Positions 41,874-50,729 of a DNA stretch of 64,000 nucleotides are shown piece after piece. The notes beneath the pieces were generated by a model. The model was not told the DNA's origin, searched no databases, and saw only the letters and a program-made list of their open reading frames with translations. Both the position numbers and the translations under genes were made by a program. Source of the DNA: Microbacterium schleiferi (GTDB taxonomy: Bacteria > Actinomycetota > Actinomycetes > Actinomycetales > Microbacteriaceae); NCBI RefSeq assembly GCF_020781975.1, contig NZ_JAJGNI010000002.1, positions 62,001 to 126,000 of the forward strand, given 5' to 3'. Within the stretch, counting starts at the first letter, position 1; each line of letters starts with the position of its first letter.

Positions 41874-42256
41874 CCGTCACCTACCTCGACACCTCAGCCG
41901 CGATGAAGCTGCTCATCGACGAGGCAGAATCCGACGCACTCCTCCACGAACTGACCACCACAGCGCGCGATCTGGTCGCCTCATGGCTCCTGCACGCCGA
42001 GTTGCACTGCGCTGCCGGACGAAACCCCAGCCTGATCGAATTTGACGCCATCACCACTGTGCTCGACGCAGTGACGCTGATCGACGTCACGCGCGGCGAC
42101 CTTCTCTCAGCGGGGACGCATGCACCGTTGCGCCCGAACGACGCGATTCACCTAGCGACTGCTCTTCGCGTGGGCGTCGACGAGGTGCTCACCTACGACG
42201 GGGAGCTTTCGGCCGCAGCCAAACGGTCGGGGCTGCGCGTGCTCGCACCGGCCTAG
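41870..42256 (+). CDS. PIN-domain toxin, VapC-like (third TA pair)
   Basis: A 128-residue PIN-domain protein starting with GTG. Active-site acids: Asp in TYLDTSAAMKLLIDE, Glu in HAELHCAAG, Asp in RPNDAIHLATAL and Asp in LTYDGELSAAA. Predicted ribonuclease toxin. Pairing of a Phd-type antitoxin with a PIN toxin is a common actinobacterial combination. It is the third PIN module of the window and follows the EPS block directly. Confidence 0.9.
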   Translation: MTVTYLDTSAAMKLLIDEAESDALLHELTTTARDLVASWLLHAELHCAAGRNPSLIEFDAITTVLDAVTLIDVTRGDLLSAGTHAPLRPNDAIHLATALRVGVDEVLTYDGELSAAAKRSGLRVLAPA

Positions 42257-42384
42257 AGCCGCACTTCCGCTCCCCAGGCGGTTCTCGCGCGGGGACGTCT
42301 GCCAGGTGCGGCACCATTCGTCCGCGCGAGGGCGAAGCGATGGCATCCTGAATCGCGATACCGCACACTAGGAGGGTGACCATC

Positions 42385-42645
42385 GTGACCGAACCGCAGA
42401 GCTGGGTGCTCATCGGCATCTTCGCGACCATCATGCTCGGCGGGCTCACGCTGTCTACGAACCTCATCATGCGCACAGTGACCGCCAGCATCTCGGGCGT
42501 CGAGGGCCGGCTCGAGGGGAAGATCGATGGCCTTCGTGCTGAGATGAACGCCCGCTTCGACGCGATGGGAACCCGCATCGACCACCTCGACCGCGACATC
42601 TCCGCCCTCAGCCGCCGCGTCTGGGGCGAGCCCTCCGGCGAGTAG
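42385..42645 (+). CDS. small TM/coiled-coil protein, copy 1 flanking the HNH gene
   Basis: An 86-residue protein: short N-terminus (TEPQSWVLIGIFATIMLGGL, one membrane helix), then a coiled coil ending MGTRIDHLDRDISALSRRVW. GTG 42385 is preferred because AGGAGG is 9 nt before it; GTG 42376 would be too close. The gene at 44749 is nearly the same at both ends, and the two lie as direct repeats on either side of a DUF222/HNH gene. Function unknown. Confidence 0.75.
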   Translation: MTEPQSWVLIGIFATIMLGGLTLSTNLIMRTVTASISGVEGRLEGKIDGLRAEMNARFDAMGTRIDHLDRDISALSRRVWGEPSGE

Positions 42646-43047
42646 GCATCCGTCGCGATCCACCACGGGGCGCGTCGGTCAGAGATTCGAAGCGGCCGTC
42701 CACGCCGTCGAGGAGGTGCTCGCGGGCCGTTGCACCAACGACGCTCTGGGCGACGGGGCGCACGCTGTCGTGAGGGCAACATGTGCGGAGCGGAGCGGGT
42801 CGAGCAGGCAATCGCAGGCCTCGATGTCACCGACGAACTCGATCGGCTCGCGACGAATGTCCGTGAGCGTGCCTTCACGCCACGGGAGTTCACGGACTGA
42901 CGAAGCCGGGATCCGATATTCGTATTTTTGTTCTATTGAGCTTCGAGTCGAACCATCATGCACTCGCATGTAGATCAATTTCTGAGGGTTTTCCACAGGC
43001 GCGCCCCTCTGGGACTCAATGTCGGAGGGTGATGTCATAATTAGTAC
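42646..43047. other. 402-bp gap between coiled-coil gene and HNH gene
   Basis: No convincing long gene was found here. It contains one small open frame with a ribosome site (42781-42900) and, at the right end, an AT-richer stretch with the CATAAT box of the HNH gene. The part from 42900 to 43047 is poorer in GC than its surroundings. Confidence 0.4.
42781..42900 (+). CDS. hypothetical small ORF (39 aa) or gene remnant
   Basis: ATG 42781 preceded by GAGGG at 5-nt spacing opens a 39-residue frame, MCGAERVEQAIAGLDVTDEL then DRLATNVRERAFTPREFTD. It is amphipathic and acidic-basic in the style of a small helical antitoxin or the C-terminal end of a larger protein. Nothing related was recognised. 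It may be a remnant. Confidence 0.3.
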   Translation: MCGAERVEQAIAGLDVTDELDRLATNVRERAFTPREFTD

Positions 43048-44460
43048 ATGCTTTCGAACGGGGTTATCGAGTTCAGCGAGGCGCAGACCGCCGAGCTGAC
43101 CTCGATCGTCGCTGCCGTTCAGCAGGCGGATGCGGCGCTTGCCGCCGCCGAAGCCGCCCGCGTCCGCGCTCTCGCTCGCGCGGGCGAACTGGCGCGCGAA
43201 CTCGCGGCGGGCAAGCCGTCCCGGGTGCGCGAGCACGACATGGCGCTTCGCAGCATCGCCGCCACGATCGGAGTGCCGGCGCGCGTGTCCGATCGGTCGA
43301 TGCAACGCCAGATCGGCGACGCTGAACGGCTCGCCGAGCGCTACCCCGGCACCCTCGAAGCCCGCGCTCAAGGTGAGATCACCCGCCAGCACGTGTACGC
43401 GATTCAGGATGCTGCCGCCGACCTCCCCGATGAAGTCATCCCCGCCTTCGAAGCCGAGGCACTCGATCGGTGCCGGCGCGACACCGTCGGTCGGGTGAAA
43501 GCTGAGCTCGAAATCCTCGCCCAGCGGATGCATCCCCGCAGCTTCGTCGAACGACACGCCTCCGCGCGCGAACGCCGCGACATCACCACCCGCGCGCTGC
43601 CCGACGGGATGTCATCGCTACTCCTGGTCGCGCCCACCCCGGTCATCGCGGGCATCGACGACCGCATGAACCAGATGACCACCGTTGTCATCGACGTGCG
43701 CAACGCCGCGAAGGCTGCAGTCGGTTCTCCGGCAGACGATGACGCCCGAATTCCGGCTGACATCCTCGCCACCGACATCCGCACCCGGGCTCAGATCCGC
43801 GCCGATATCGCCGCCGACATCCTTCTCACCGGATCCCCCTTCGCCGACCCCACCATCACCGGCGACGGACCCGGCACACTCGGCGCGATCCGCGCGAAGA
43901 TCCAGGTCGTCGTTCCAGCCCTCAGCCTCCTCAAGCCCGACGGCGACGAGAACGGCCACGCAGAGCCCGCTGACCTCGTCGGCTACTCCCCCATCGACGC
44001 CGAAACCGCCCGCGCCATCGCCGAAGCCTGCGACACCTGGTGGGAACGCCTCGTCACCCACCCCGTCACCGGTCAGGTGCTCCACACCAACGGCTACCAG
44101 CGCACCGCCGCGATCGACCGCCACCTGAGGGCCCGCGACCGCCACTGCCGGTTCCCCGGATGCCGCCTCCCCGCCATCCGCTGCGAAGTCGACCACACGA
44201 TCGATCACGCGCTCGGCGGCAAAACGGATGTCTGCAACCTCGCCCACCTCTGTCAAAGACATCATTCGATGAAACAGTTCGCCGGCTGGAAAGTCAGACA
44301 GCTCGAGGGCGGCATCCTCGAATGGACCTCACCGGTCGGAACCACCTACACCGACTATCCACCCACGCCCGGGGTCCACTTCGCGCCCGACCCATACGTC
44401 GCGGACGATCCACTACCCCCGGATGCCGCACCCGCCGACGCCTCCGACGCACCGTTCTGA
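43042..44460 (+). CDS. DUF222/HNH endonuclease, 13E12 family
   Basis: The coding frame begins at ATG 43048, giving 470 residues; the six bases before it are the spacer from a CATAAT box (43036-43041), so the transcript is likely leaderless. The N-terminal DUF222 domain is long, helical and Ala/Arg-rich. Near the C-terminus is the HNH nuclease: CRFPGCRLPAIRCEVDHTID, then HALGGKTDVCNLAHLCQRHH, with the Cys pairs and the DH/N/H residues in place. This is the multi-copy 13E12 REP family of actinobacteria; members behave like mobile or phage-attachment-linked repeats in mycobacteria. Two direct copies of a small gene bracket it here. Confidence 0.9.
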
Positions 44461-44748
44461 CACACCTCACGCGCCGACACTCCGCGCTGCCCACCCGGCG
44501 TACCGCGCCTCCCGGAGCCACGTGCCGACGCGCCGTGCCCGCACCCCCGCGCTGCCCACCCGGCTCACGTGCCCTGAAGCACCCGCCCGTGGACCGCACT
44601 GAGACCCGGTCCGACTCACCCCGCGCACCGCTCCTCCCCAGCGCCGCCCAGTTCGCCGAACAGTCCCAGGCCGCCCGCGCCAGCGATCGGCGGCGCGAGA
44701 ACCTTGGCATCCTGAAGTGACCTGCCGCACACTGGAAAGGTGACCACC

Positions 44749-45063
44749 GTGACCGAACCACAGAGCTGGGTGCTCATCGGCCTCTTCGCCACGCTCATGC
44801 TCGGCGGCATGACCGTCATGACAACCCTCCTCACCCGCACCATGACCGCATCCATCAACGGACTACGCGGCGAGATGAACGGCCGCTTCGACGGACTCCG
44901 CGGCGAAATGGATGCATCGATCAGCGGACTGCGCGCAGAAATGAACGGACTCCGCGGCGAGATGAACGCCCGGTTCGATGCGATGGGCACCCGCATCGAC
45001 CATCTCGACAAAGACATCGCCGCACTCAGCCGCCGCGTCTGGGGCGAACCCTCGGGCGAGTGA
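44749..45063 (+). CDS. small TM/coiled-coil protein, copy 2 flanking the HNH gene
   Basis: A 104-residue relative of the gene at 42385: the membrane segment (TEPQSWVLIGLFATLMLGGM) and the C-terminal part (MGTRIDHLDKDIAALSRRVW) are almost identical, while the coiled coil is lengthened by several copies of a GLRGEMN-type unit. GTG 44749 has GGAAAG about 9 nt before it; GTG 44740 is the alternative. The upstream DNA (gcatcctgaa, ccgcacact) also matches that of copy 1, so the duplicated block includes the promoter region. Confidence 0.75.
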   Translation: MTEPQSWVLIGLFATLMLGGMTVMTTLLTRTMTASINGLRGEMNGRFDGLRGEMDASISGLRAEMNGLRGEMNARFDAMGTRIDHLDKDIAALSRRVWGEPSGE

Positions 45064-45209
45064 CCCCGAAGCCTCCACGTCACAGTCTGTCCTTCGACGA
45101 CCGCAGGGTCACCCCAGCGCACCCACAACGGCCGGCATCTCGCCACTCGAAGACGTTCTCGTGGCGCGCAATAGCGTCGACGCCGTAACCTACCCGAGGG
45201 GGTATCTGG

Positions 45210-46847
45210 ATGGCTCGAAGCGGCACCAAGATCGACCGCGGTCAGTGGGTAGCGAAGCTTGGGATGCTCACCGGCGCCGCTCTGCTGGCCGCGGGACTGC
45301 TCACAGCACCACCGGCACAGGCCGCAACCGACGACGGCATCCCGCCGACGGTGATCATCCTCGACGCTTCCGGTTCGATGATCCGCGAAACCTCGCCGGG
45401 GGTCACACGGATGGATGTCGCCAAGCAAGCCACCATCGCGGCCCTGGAGGCCCTCTCCCAGAACGCAGAAGTCGGCCTCCTCGTCTTCGGGACAGGCACA
45501 GGCAACTCGGATGCCGAGCGCGCATCGGGGTGCCAAGACGTCAAGACCCTCTCTTCCCTTCAGCCGATGGACCTCGGCTCGCTCCGGGCGTCCGTCAACG
45601 GCGTCACCCAATCCGGTTTCACCCCTATCGGGCCGGCATTGGGTGTTGCGATGTCGATGCTCCCACCCGGCCAACCCGGAAATATCGTGCTGATCTCCGA
45701 CGGCGTCGACACGTGCGCACCACCGACCTCGTGCGACGTCGCAGCCGACCTGCACCGCGAGAATCCGCTTGTGAACATCAACGTCGTGGCATTCGGCGTC
45801 GACCAAGACGAAGAGGCGCAGCAGCAGATGACGTGCATCGGCGGCGTCGGAGGCGGAACAGCGGTCGCTGCATCCAACCCTGACGAACTCTTCGCCCGAC
45901 TGAAAGCGGCAACCCTCAACGACGCGACAGTGCTCAGCGCGCGCGGATTCCACGGCGTGCAGCTGGGCATGACCTTCTCGGAAGTCCGCAGCAACGTCGA
46001 CGACATCCGAATCATCGAGTCCACGCTGCGTAACGGCGTGCGAATCATCGTGATCGACTGCGGGTGGGGAACTGTCGAGCTGCACGATGATCGGGTCTAC
46101 GCGATCACCCCCGCCGATGAGACAACAGTCACCGCGGAACGCTTCGGCCCGGGAAGCTCACGTGCATCCCTCGAAGCAACCTATGGCGCTCCCGTCGCAA
46201 GCGACGATGAAGCGCCGGGCACAGCCATCTATCGAGCCCAGCCGGGCAGCCCGGTCGGCTACCGGGTCACATACGATCCCACGACCGACACGGTGCGAAC
46301 CATCGTCGTCTGCCGATGCATCATCGGGTCATCCTCGGTGATCGACGCCGGCCTGTGGCAGATCGACTTCGACGGCATCGGCCCGCTCACCCTCGGCATG
46401 ACCGAATCCGAAGCGTCCGCCGCGGCGCCCGACCTCACGAAGATCCGAGACGGCGAGTGGCAAATCCTCGAGATCGGACTGTCAGCCGTCTTCCACGACG
46501 GCACGCTGTGGTCGATCTCCGTGTCACGGGCCCCGTCCAGCTTCGGAGAGAGCATTTCGGGCGCGTTCCTCCCCAACGCCCGCGGCATCCGCCTCGGCAA
46601 CCTCAGCGGAAACCTCGGAGCCGTGTTCCCCGGCGGGATGTACCGGTCGTACGTCGTCGCAGGCTGGACGCAGTACCTGGTCGCCGATCGCTCCGGGCAT
46701 CTCATCACGTTCACCGCCGACGGCGCCTCCGTCTACGGTGACGAATCGATTGAGAACACGATGCCGGGCCTTGAACTCACCGGCGTCACGGTCGAGGATG
46801 CCGCTCGCACCCTCTCCGCGGCTACCCACGCCGAGATCTTCGGCTGA
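45210..46847 (+). CDS. secreted von Willebrand factor A-domain protein
   Basis: A 545-residue protein with a Sec signal peptide (LGMLTGAALLAAGLLTAPPA, cleavage after AQA) and a VWA domain at about residues 45-235. The metal-ion-dependent adhesion site is seen as DASGS (near residue 52), the Thr of SGFTPIGPAL and the Asp of LISDGVDTC. After the VWA domain are three copies of a unit of the form LGMT-x2-E-x-x (GVQLGMTFSEVRSNVDD, IGPLTLGMTESEASAAAP and GIRLGNLSGNLGAVFPG), each heading a small repeat of about 100 residues. An extracellular adhesion or binding role is likely. The gene stands alone after a 146-bp gap. Confidence 0.82.
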   Translation: MARSGTKIDRGQWVAKLGMLTGAALLAAGLLTAPPAQAATDDGIPPTVIILDASGSMIRETSPGVTRMDVAKQATIAALEALSQNAEVGLLVFGTGTGNSDAERASGCQDVKTLSSLQPMDLGSLRASVNGVTQSGFTPIGPALGVAMSMLPPGQPGNIVLISDGVDTCAPPTSCDVAADLHRENPLVNINVVAFGVDQDEEAQQQMTCIGGVGGGTAVAASNPDELFARLKAATLNDATVLSARGFHGVQLGMTFSEVRSNVDDIRIIESTLRNGVRIIVIDCGWGTVELHDDRVYAITPADETTVTAERFGPGSSRASLEATYGAPVASDDEAPGTAIYRAQPGSPVGYRVTYDPTTDTVRTIVVCRCIIGSSSVIDAGLWQIDFDGIGPLTLGMTESEASAAAPDLTKIRDGEWQILEIGLSAVFHDGTLWSISVSRAPSSFGESISGAFLPNARGIRLGNLSGNLGAVFPGGMYRSYVVAGWTQYLVADRSGHLITFTADGASVYGDESIENTMPGLELTGVTVEDAARTLSAATHAEIFG

Positions 46848-46866
46848 TCAGCGTAGCGCCGGCAGA

Positions 46867-47868
46867 TCAGCGCAACGCCATCTGATCAGCGAGTGCCACG
46901 AACGCCTCGTCGCGCTGCTCAACGACCGCGGCGACGATCTTCGAGAGCTCCGACGCCTCGGAGAACCGGTCATCCCACACGACGCTGACCGTGGTCACGG
47001 TGTTTCCCTCGAGGCTGAGCAGCTCGAGCGTGTCGTCGCCCGATTCCGGTGGCATCTCGCCGCCCTCGGTTCGGCGAACAGCGACCAGGGATTCTGTCCC
47101 TGCGGGCACGTCGAGCGACTCAATGAAAACTCGACCATACTCCGCCTCATCAGGGCCGAGAATCGCGAAGTCCGCACACGAGTCGATGGTCTCGCTATAT
47201 CCGCCGAAGTAGTGCTCGGCTTCGTCATCCGTCGGGAACCCGCGGACCGCGACTGCGCCGTTGTCCCACGAAGCGGTGCGCAGCCCCACGACGGCCCAGT
47301 CATCGCCCCAGAACCACATGGAACACTCCTCAGGCCCCGTGTGCACGCCCTCGCCCTCACCGATACCGCCGAGCTCGGCGCCGCGGGAGACTGAACCCAC
47401 ACCCGGGAACAACACTCGCAACTGGCTATCCTCCGGCAGGAACCACTCCAGCTCGTCGCCGACGTAGACCTCAGGCCCGTCGAGCTCGGGTCGTTCCGCA
47501 TCCGCCGCCGTTCCGGCATCCAAGGGCGACCCCACCCCATTGCCCAACACACCCGACGCCATGAGCCCCCACACCCCACCACCGACTGCGATGACAGCTA
47601 CCGCTCCCGCCGCGATCCCGATCCAGACGCCAGGACGAAGGCCCGAGCCACCCGCATCTTCAGCGGGTGACGATGCGGACGCGCTGTCTGTCTCCGCCGC
47701 AGCACCCGTCGCAGCGACCGATCGAGCCCACAATGCGAGTTCGTCATAGCACTGAGGATGAGACGCGATCTGCAGCGCGAACTCCGGATACTCACCGGCA
47801 ATTCGAGCGAGAGTCTCGGCATCCGTATCGGCTGAATGGAGCGCCTGCCACGCGACTGTGCGATCCAT
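46867..47868 (-). CDS. membrane protein with variant leucine-rich-repeat N-terminus
   Basis: A 333-residue protein. The N-terminus (ADTDAETLARIAGEYPEFAL, then QIASHPQCYDELALWA) is the LRV-type helical repeat found at the start of many actinobacterial membrane proteins. A single membrane helix (GVWIGIAAGAVAVIAVGGGV) near residue 85 separates it from an extracytoplasmic domain of about 220 residues with few cysteines. ATG 47868 follows GGGGGAGGA. It converges on the VWA gene with a 19-bp gap made of three gatcagcg-containing units. Function unknown. Confidence 0.7.
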   Translation of the reverse strand: MDRTVAWQALHSADTDAETLARIAGEYPEFALQIASHPQCYDELALWARSVAATGAAAETDSASASSPAEDAGGSGLRPGVWIGIAAGAVAVIAVGGGVWGLMASGVLGNGVGSPLDAGTAADAERPELDGPEVYVGDELEWFLPEDSQLRVLFPGVGSVSRGAELGGIGEGEGVHTGPEECSMWFWGDDWAVVGLRTASWDNGAVAVRGFPTDDEAEHYFGGYSETIDSCADFAILGPDEAEYGRVFIESLDVPAGTESLVAVRRTEGGEMPPESGDDTLELLSLEGNTVTTVSVVWDDRFSEASELSKIVAAVVEQRDEAFVALADQMALR

Positions 47869-47897
47869 CAGCCGTCCTCCCCCACGATGCCCTCACC

Positions 47898-49118
47898 CTA
47901 TCGTCGCGTTGCGACTACCGCGTCCCACACGGCTTCCGCAACCTCACGCTTCGACCCCGAAGCCTCCGCTGCGACCTCGCCCGACCGATCGATCACGACG
48001 ACCTCATTGTCGGCCGACTCGAACCCGCGAGCCCAGCCAACCTCGTTCACCACGAGCAGATCGACATCCTTGCGCTCCCGCTTACGCTTGGCCCGCTCCA
48101 ACAACTCATCCCCCGACGAGGTCTCTGCCGCGAACGCCACCACCGTCTGTCCCGACAGCCTGCCGGCTGCCAACGCCGCCACGATGTCGGGATTCTCGAC
48201 GAGCTCCAGCGTCAGACGATCGCCCTGGGCTTCCTTCGTGAGCTTCGCCTTCGCCACCTCGGCGGGCCGATAGTCGGCAACCGCCGCCGCCATCACGACG
48301 ACATCCGCAGCGGATGCCGCCTCCGTCACGGCATCCTGCATCTCCAGCGCCGTCCCCACCGACACGACCTTCACGCCATCGCCCACCCCACCGAGCACCT
48401 CACCGTCGATGTGCGCGGCGACGAGCGTCACCTCCGCACCCCGGTCAGCGGCAGCTGCCGCGAGCGCGACACCCTGCCGCCCGCTCGACCGATTGCCGAG
48501 GAACCGCACCGGATCCAGCGGCTCCCGCGTCCCACCCGCCGACACGACAACCCGCAGCCCGGCAAGATCCTGAACCCGACGCGGCCCCGCCGCCGCAGCG
48601 ACCACGGCGAGCGCAGCATCCGCGATCTCATCCGGCTCACTCATCCGCCCCGGCCCCGAATCGCCACCGGCCAACGGCCCATCAGCCGGCCCGACCACGT
48701 GCACGCCACGAGACCGCAGCACCCGCATGTTCTCTTGCGTCGCCGAATGCCGCCACATCTCCGTGTGCATCGCAGGCGCCACAACGACCGGCGCGGTCGT
48801 CGCGAGCAGCGTCGTCCCCAGCAGATCGTCGGCGAGCCCGGCAGCCATCTTCGCCAGCGTGTTCGCGGTGGCCGGCGCGACGATCACGAGATCGGCCCGC
48901 TGCCCGAGCGACACGTGCCGCACCGTCGCGACATCCTCATGCACCGATGTCGTGACGGGATTGCGACTGATTGCCTCCCACGTCGGCTGCCCGACGAACC
49001 GCAGCGCGTCCTCGGTCGGCACGACGTGCACCTCATGGCCCTCGCCGATCAGGCGCCTGACCAGATGTACCGTCTTGTATGCGGCGATTCCGCCCGTGAC
49101 CCCGACGACAACGAACAC
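47898..49118 (-). CDS. coaBC: phosphopantothenoylcysteine decarboxylase / phosphopantothenate-cysteine ligase
   Basis: A 406-residue bifunctional enzyme of coenzyme A synthesis. The N-terminal flavoprotein half (CoaC) starts VVVGVTGGIAAYKTVHLVRR and has the active-site His region HEDVATVRHVSLGQRAD and PAMHTEMWRH. The C-terminal ligase half (CoaB) has VVVSAGGTREPLDPVRFLGN with RSSGRQGVALA. A normal length for the fused protein. Housekeeping gene; GTG start. It is divergent from the NRDE gene. Its presence shows that chromosomal backbone resumes here. Confidence 0.96.
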   Translation of the reverse strand: MFVVVGVTGGIAAYKTVHLVRRLIGEGHEVHVVPTEDALRFVGQPTWEAISRNPVTTSVHEDVATVRHVSLGQRADLVIVAPATANTLAKMAAGLADDLLGTTLLATTAPVVVAPAMHTEMWRHSATQENMRVLRSRGVHVVGPADGPLAGGDSGPGRMSEPDEIADAALAVVAAAAGPRRVQDLAGLRVVVSAGGTREPLDPVRFLGNRSSGRQGVALAAAAADRGAEVTLVAAHIDGEVLGGVGDGVKVVSVGTALEMQDAVTEAASAADVVVMAAAVADYRPAEVAKAKLTKEAQGDRLTLELVENPDIVAALAAGRLSGQTVVAFAAETSSGDELLERAKRKRERKDVDLLVVNEVGWARGFESADNEVVVIDRSGEVAAEASGSKREVAEAVWDAVVATRR

Positions 49119-49153
49119 GCGGCCAGTCTTCCACGACTTGAGCAGGAACCCCC

Positions 49154-49879
49154 ATGTGCACTGTGATCATCGATGTCCCGACCGACCCGGGCACACCCGT
49201 GCGCCTCCTCGCGATCCGCGACGAAGACCCCACCCGCCCGTGGAACCCGCTCGGACACTGGTGGCCGCAGCACCCGTCGATCCTCGGCGTGCAAGACGTC
49301 CGCGCCGGCGGCGCGTGGCTGGCAGCGGATGCCGACACCCACCGCCTGGCCGTCCTCCTCAACCGCGCCGGCGGCGACGACCTGCCCGACTCCGCCGTCG
49401 TCTCGCGAGGAACCCTCCCCCTCGACTCGGTCCTCGGCACCTCACCCGGCGAGCACCCCGCAATGCGCGGCTTCAACCTGCTCGAGGTCGACGCCACCTC
49501 CGCACACGTCATCTCGTGGGACGGCGCCAACCGCCGCGAGACACAGATCGAAGCCGGCATCCACATGATCGCCCACGACGACGTCGACGACCCGGCCACC
49601 GCCCGCATCTCGCACTGGCTCGAACACTTCCGCCTCGCCGAGCCCGAATCGGGCGAGCGCTGGTATCGGCCCTGGCTAGAGGTGCTCGAACGCAGCACCG
49701 ACCTCGGCCCCGTCGATGAACGAGCGATCATTCGCGACAACCGCCCCCTCGGCTATCCCACCCTGTCGCTCCTCGTCTGCGCAGCATCCGTGGGACTGGA
49801 CGGGATCGACGTGAGCTACGCCGAACTTCCCGCACCCGGCGAGTGGGGCCACCTCGACCTGCACGCTCCGCGGAGCTAG
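49154..49879 (+). CDS. NRDE (TANGO2-like) family protein
   Basis: A 241-residue protein starting MCTVIIDVPTDPGTPVRLLA, then IRDEDPTRPWNPLGHWWP. The family's N-terminal Cys-2 and the NRDE motif (here IRDE) are present, together with GGAWLAADADTHRLAVLLNR. Cys-2 suggests an N-terminal nucleophile-type fold. Substrate and role are not established for bacterial members; haem trafficking has been suggested for TANGO2 relatives. Ribosome site AGGAAC precedes the ATG. Confidence 0.85.
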   Translation: MCTVIIDVPTDPGTPVRLLAIRDEDPTRPWNPLGHWWPQHPSILGVQDVRAGGAWLAADADTHRLAVLLNRAGGDDLPDSAVVSRGTLPLDSVLGTSPGEHPAMRGFNLLEVDATSAHVISWDGANRRETQIEAGIHMIAHDDVDDPATARISHWLEHFRLAEPESGERWYRPWLEVLERSTDLGPVDERAIIRDNRPLGYPTLSLLVCAASVGLDGIDVSYAELPAPGEWGHLDLHAPRS

Positions 49880-49966
49880 AGCCCCCAACCCGGGGGATAG
49901 CCCCCTGACGCGGCGTCCGGCACCGACCTAGAGTGGGGCACGGAACTCGCGAACGGGAGGACACCC

Positions 49967-50662
49967 ATGTCGACACCAGAGCAGCCGTCAGCCGGCTGGT
50001 ACCCCGACCCGTCTACCCCCGGCATCCTGCGCTTCTGGGACGGCACCGCCTGGACAGCGCACACGTCAGCGCCCAACGCAGCGTCCAACCCAGTGGCGCA
50101 GCCGCCAGCAGCTCCCGCCGCCGCACCCGAACCACGCAAGAGCCCCGGCGTCGACACGAACACCGTCTGGATCTGGCTCATCGTGCTGCTGCCGCTGGTC
50201 TCGACGCTGGCCGCTCTCCTCGTGCCGTGGCGCTCGATGTTCACGATGCACGGCTGGATGGCGATCAACTCCTACTCGCAACCCGGGACCCCGCCCCAGA
50301 TCCACAACTTCATGCAGCCGTTCGACATCTTCTTCTCGCCGTGGTGGTGGGGGATCATGCTCCTCGGCTGGGCGGTCTACGGCTTCAGCGTCTGGTTCGC
50401 GTACCTCGACCACCGCGAACTCCGTAACCGCGGCATCGACCGCCCGTTCCCCTGGCCATGGATGTTCCTCTCGCTCGTCTACCCCATCGGACGGATCGTC
50501 GTCACGATCCGCCGCACCGGCACCGGCTGGGGACCCCTGTGGGGCCTCATCGCCACCCAGGTCGTCGGCATCATCGTCGCGGTCGTCATCTCGGCCCAGA
50601 TCACCCTCGCAACCTTCCAGTTCCTCAGCACGATCGCCCGCTACGGCGGCTACTCGGGCTGA
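49967..50662 (+). CDS. DUF2510 membrane protein
   Basis: A 231-residue protein. The DUF2510 motif AGWYPDPSTPGILRFWDG lies at residues 10-27, followed by a Pro/Ala linker and four membrane helices from about residue 65 on. DUF2510 is a short actinobacterial domain at the cytoplasmic N-terminus of many membrane proteins. The gap between the third and fourth helix contains a basic loop (LDHRELRNRGIDRPF). GGGAGG precedes the ATG. Function unknown. Confidence 0.82.
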   Translation: MSTPEQPSAGWYPDPSTPGILRFWDGTAWTAHTSAPNAASNPVAQPPAAPAAAPEPRKSPGVDTNTVWIWLIVLLPLVSTLAALLVPWRSMFTMHGWMAINSYSQPGTPPQIHNFMQPFDIFFSPWWWGIMLLGWAVYGFSVWFAYLDHRELRNRGIDRPFPWPWMFLSLVYPIGRIVVTIRRTGTGWGPLWGLIATQVVGIIVAVVISAQITLATFQFLSTIARYGGYSG

Positions 50663-50729
50663 GGCACCTCTCTCTCGCAAACCCACGGTGTCGCGCCGGT
50701 GAACGACCGGCGTGTGCAAGGCTGGGTGA

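Noticed and set aside
42679..43557. 292-codon minus-strand frame overlapping the HNH gene start
   Set aside because: No family resemblance; most of it lies opposite the DUF222 coding region.
44461..44739. Repeat-like cgcgctgcccacccgg units in the gap after the HNH gene
   Set aside because: Only two copies in GC-rich filler; not enough to call an element.
47667..49166. 499-codon plus-strand frame opposite coaBC
   Set aside because: Arg/His/Pro-rich shadow; coaBC on the minus strand has all expected motifs.
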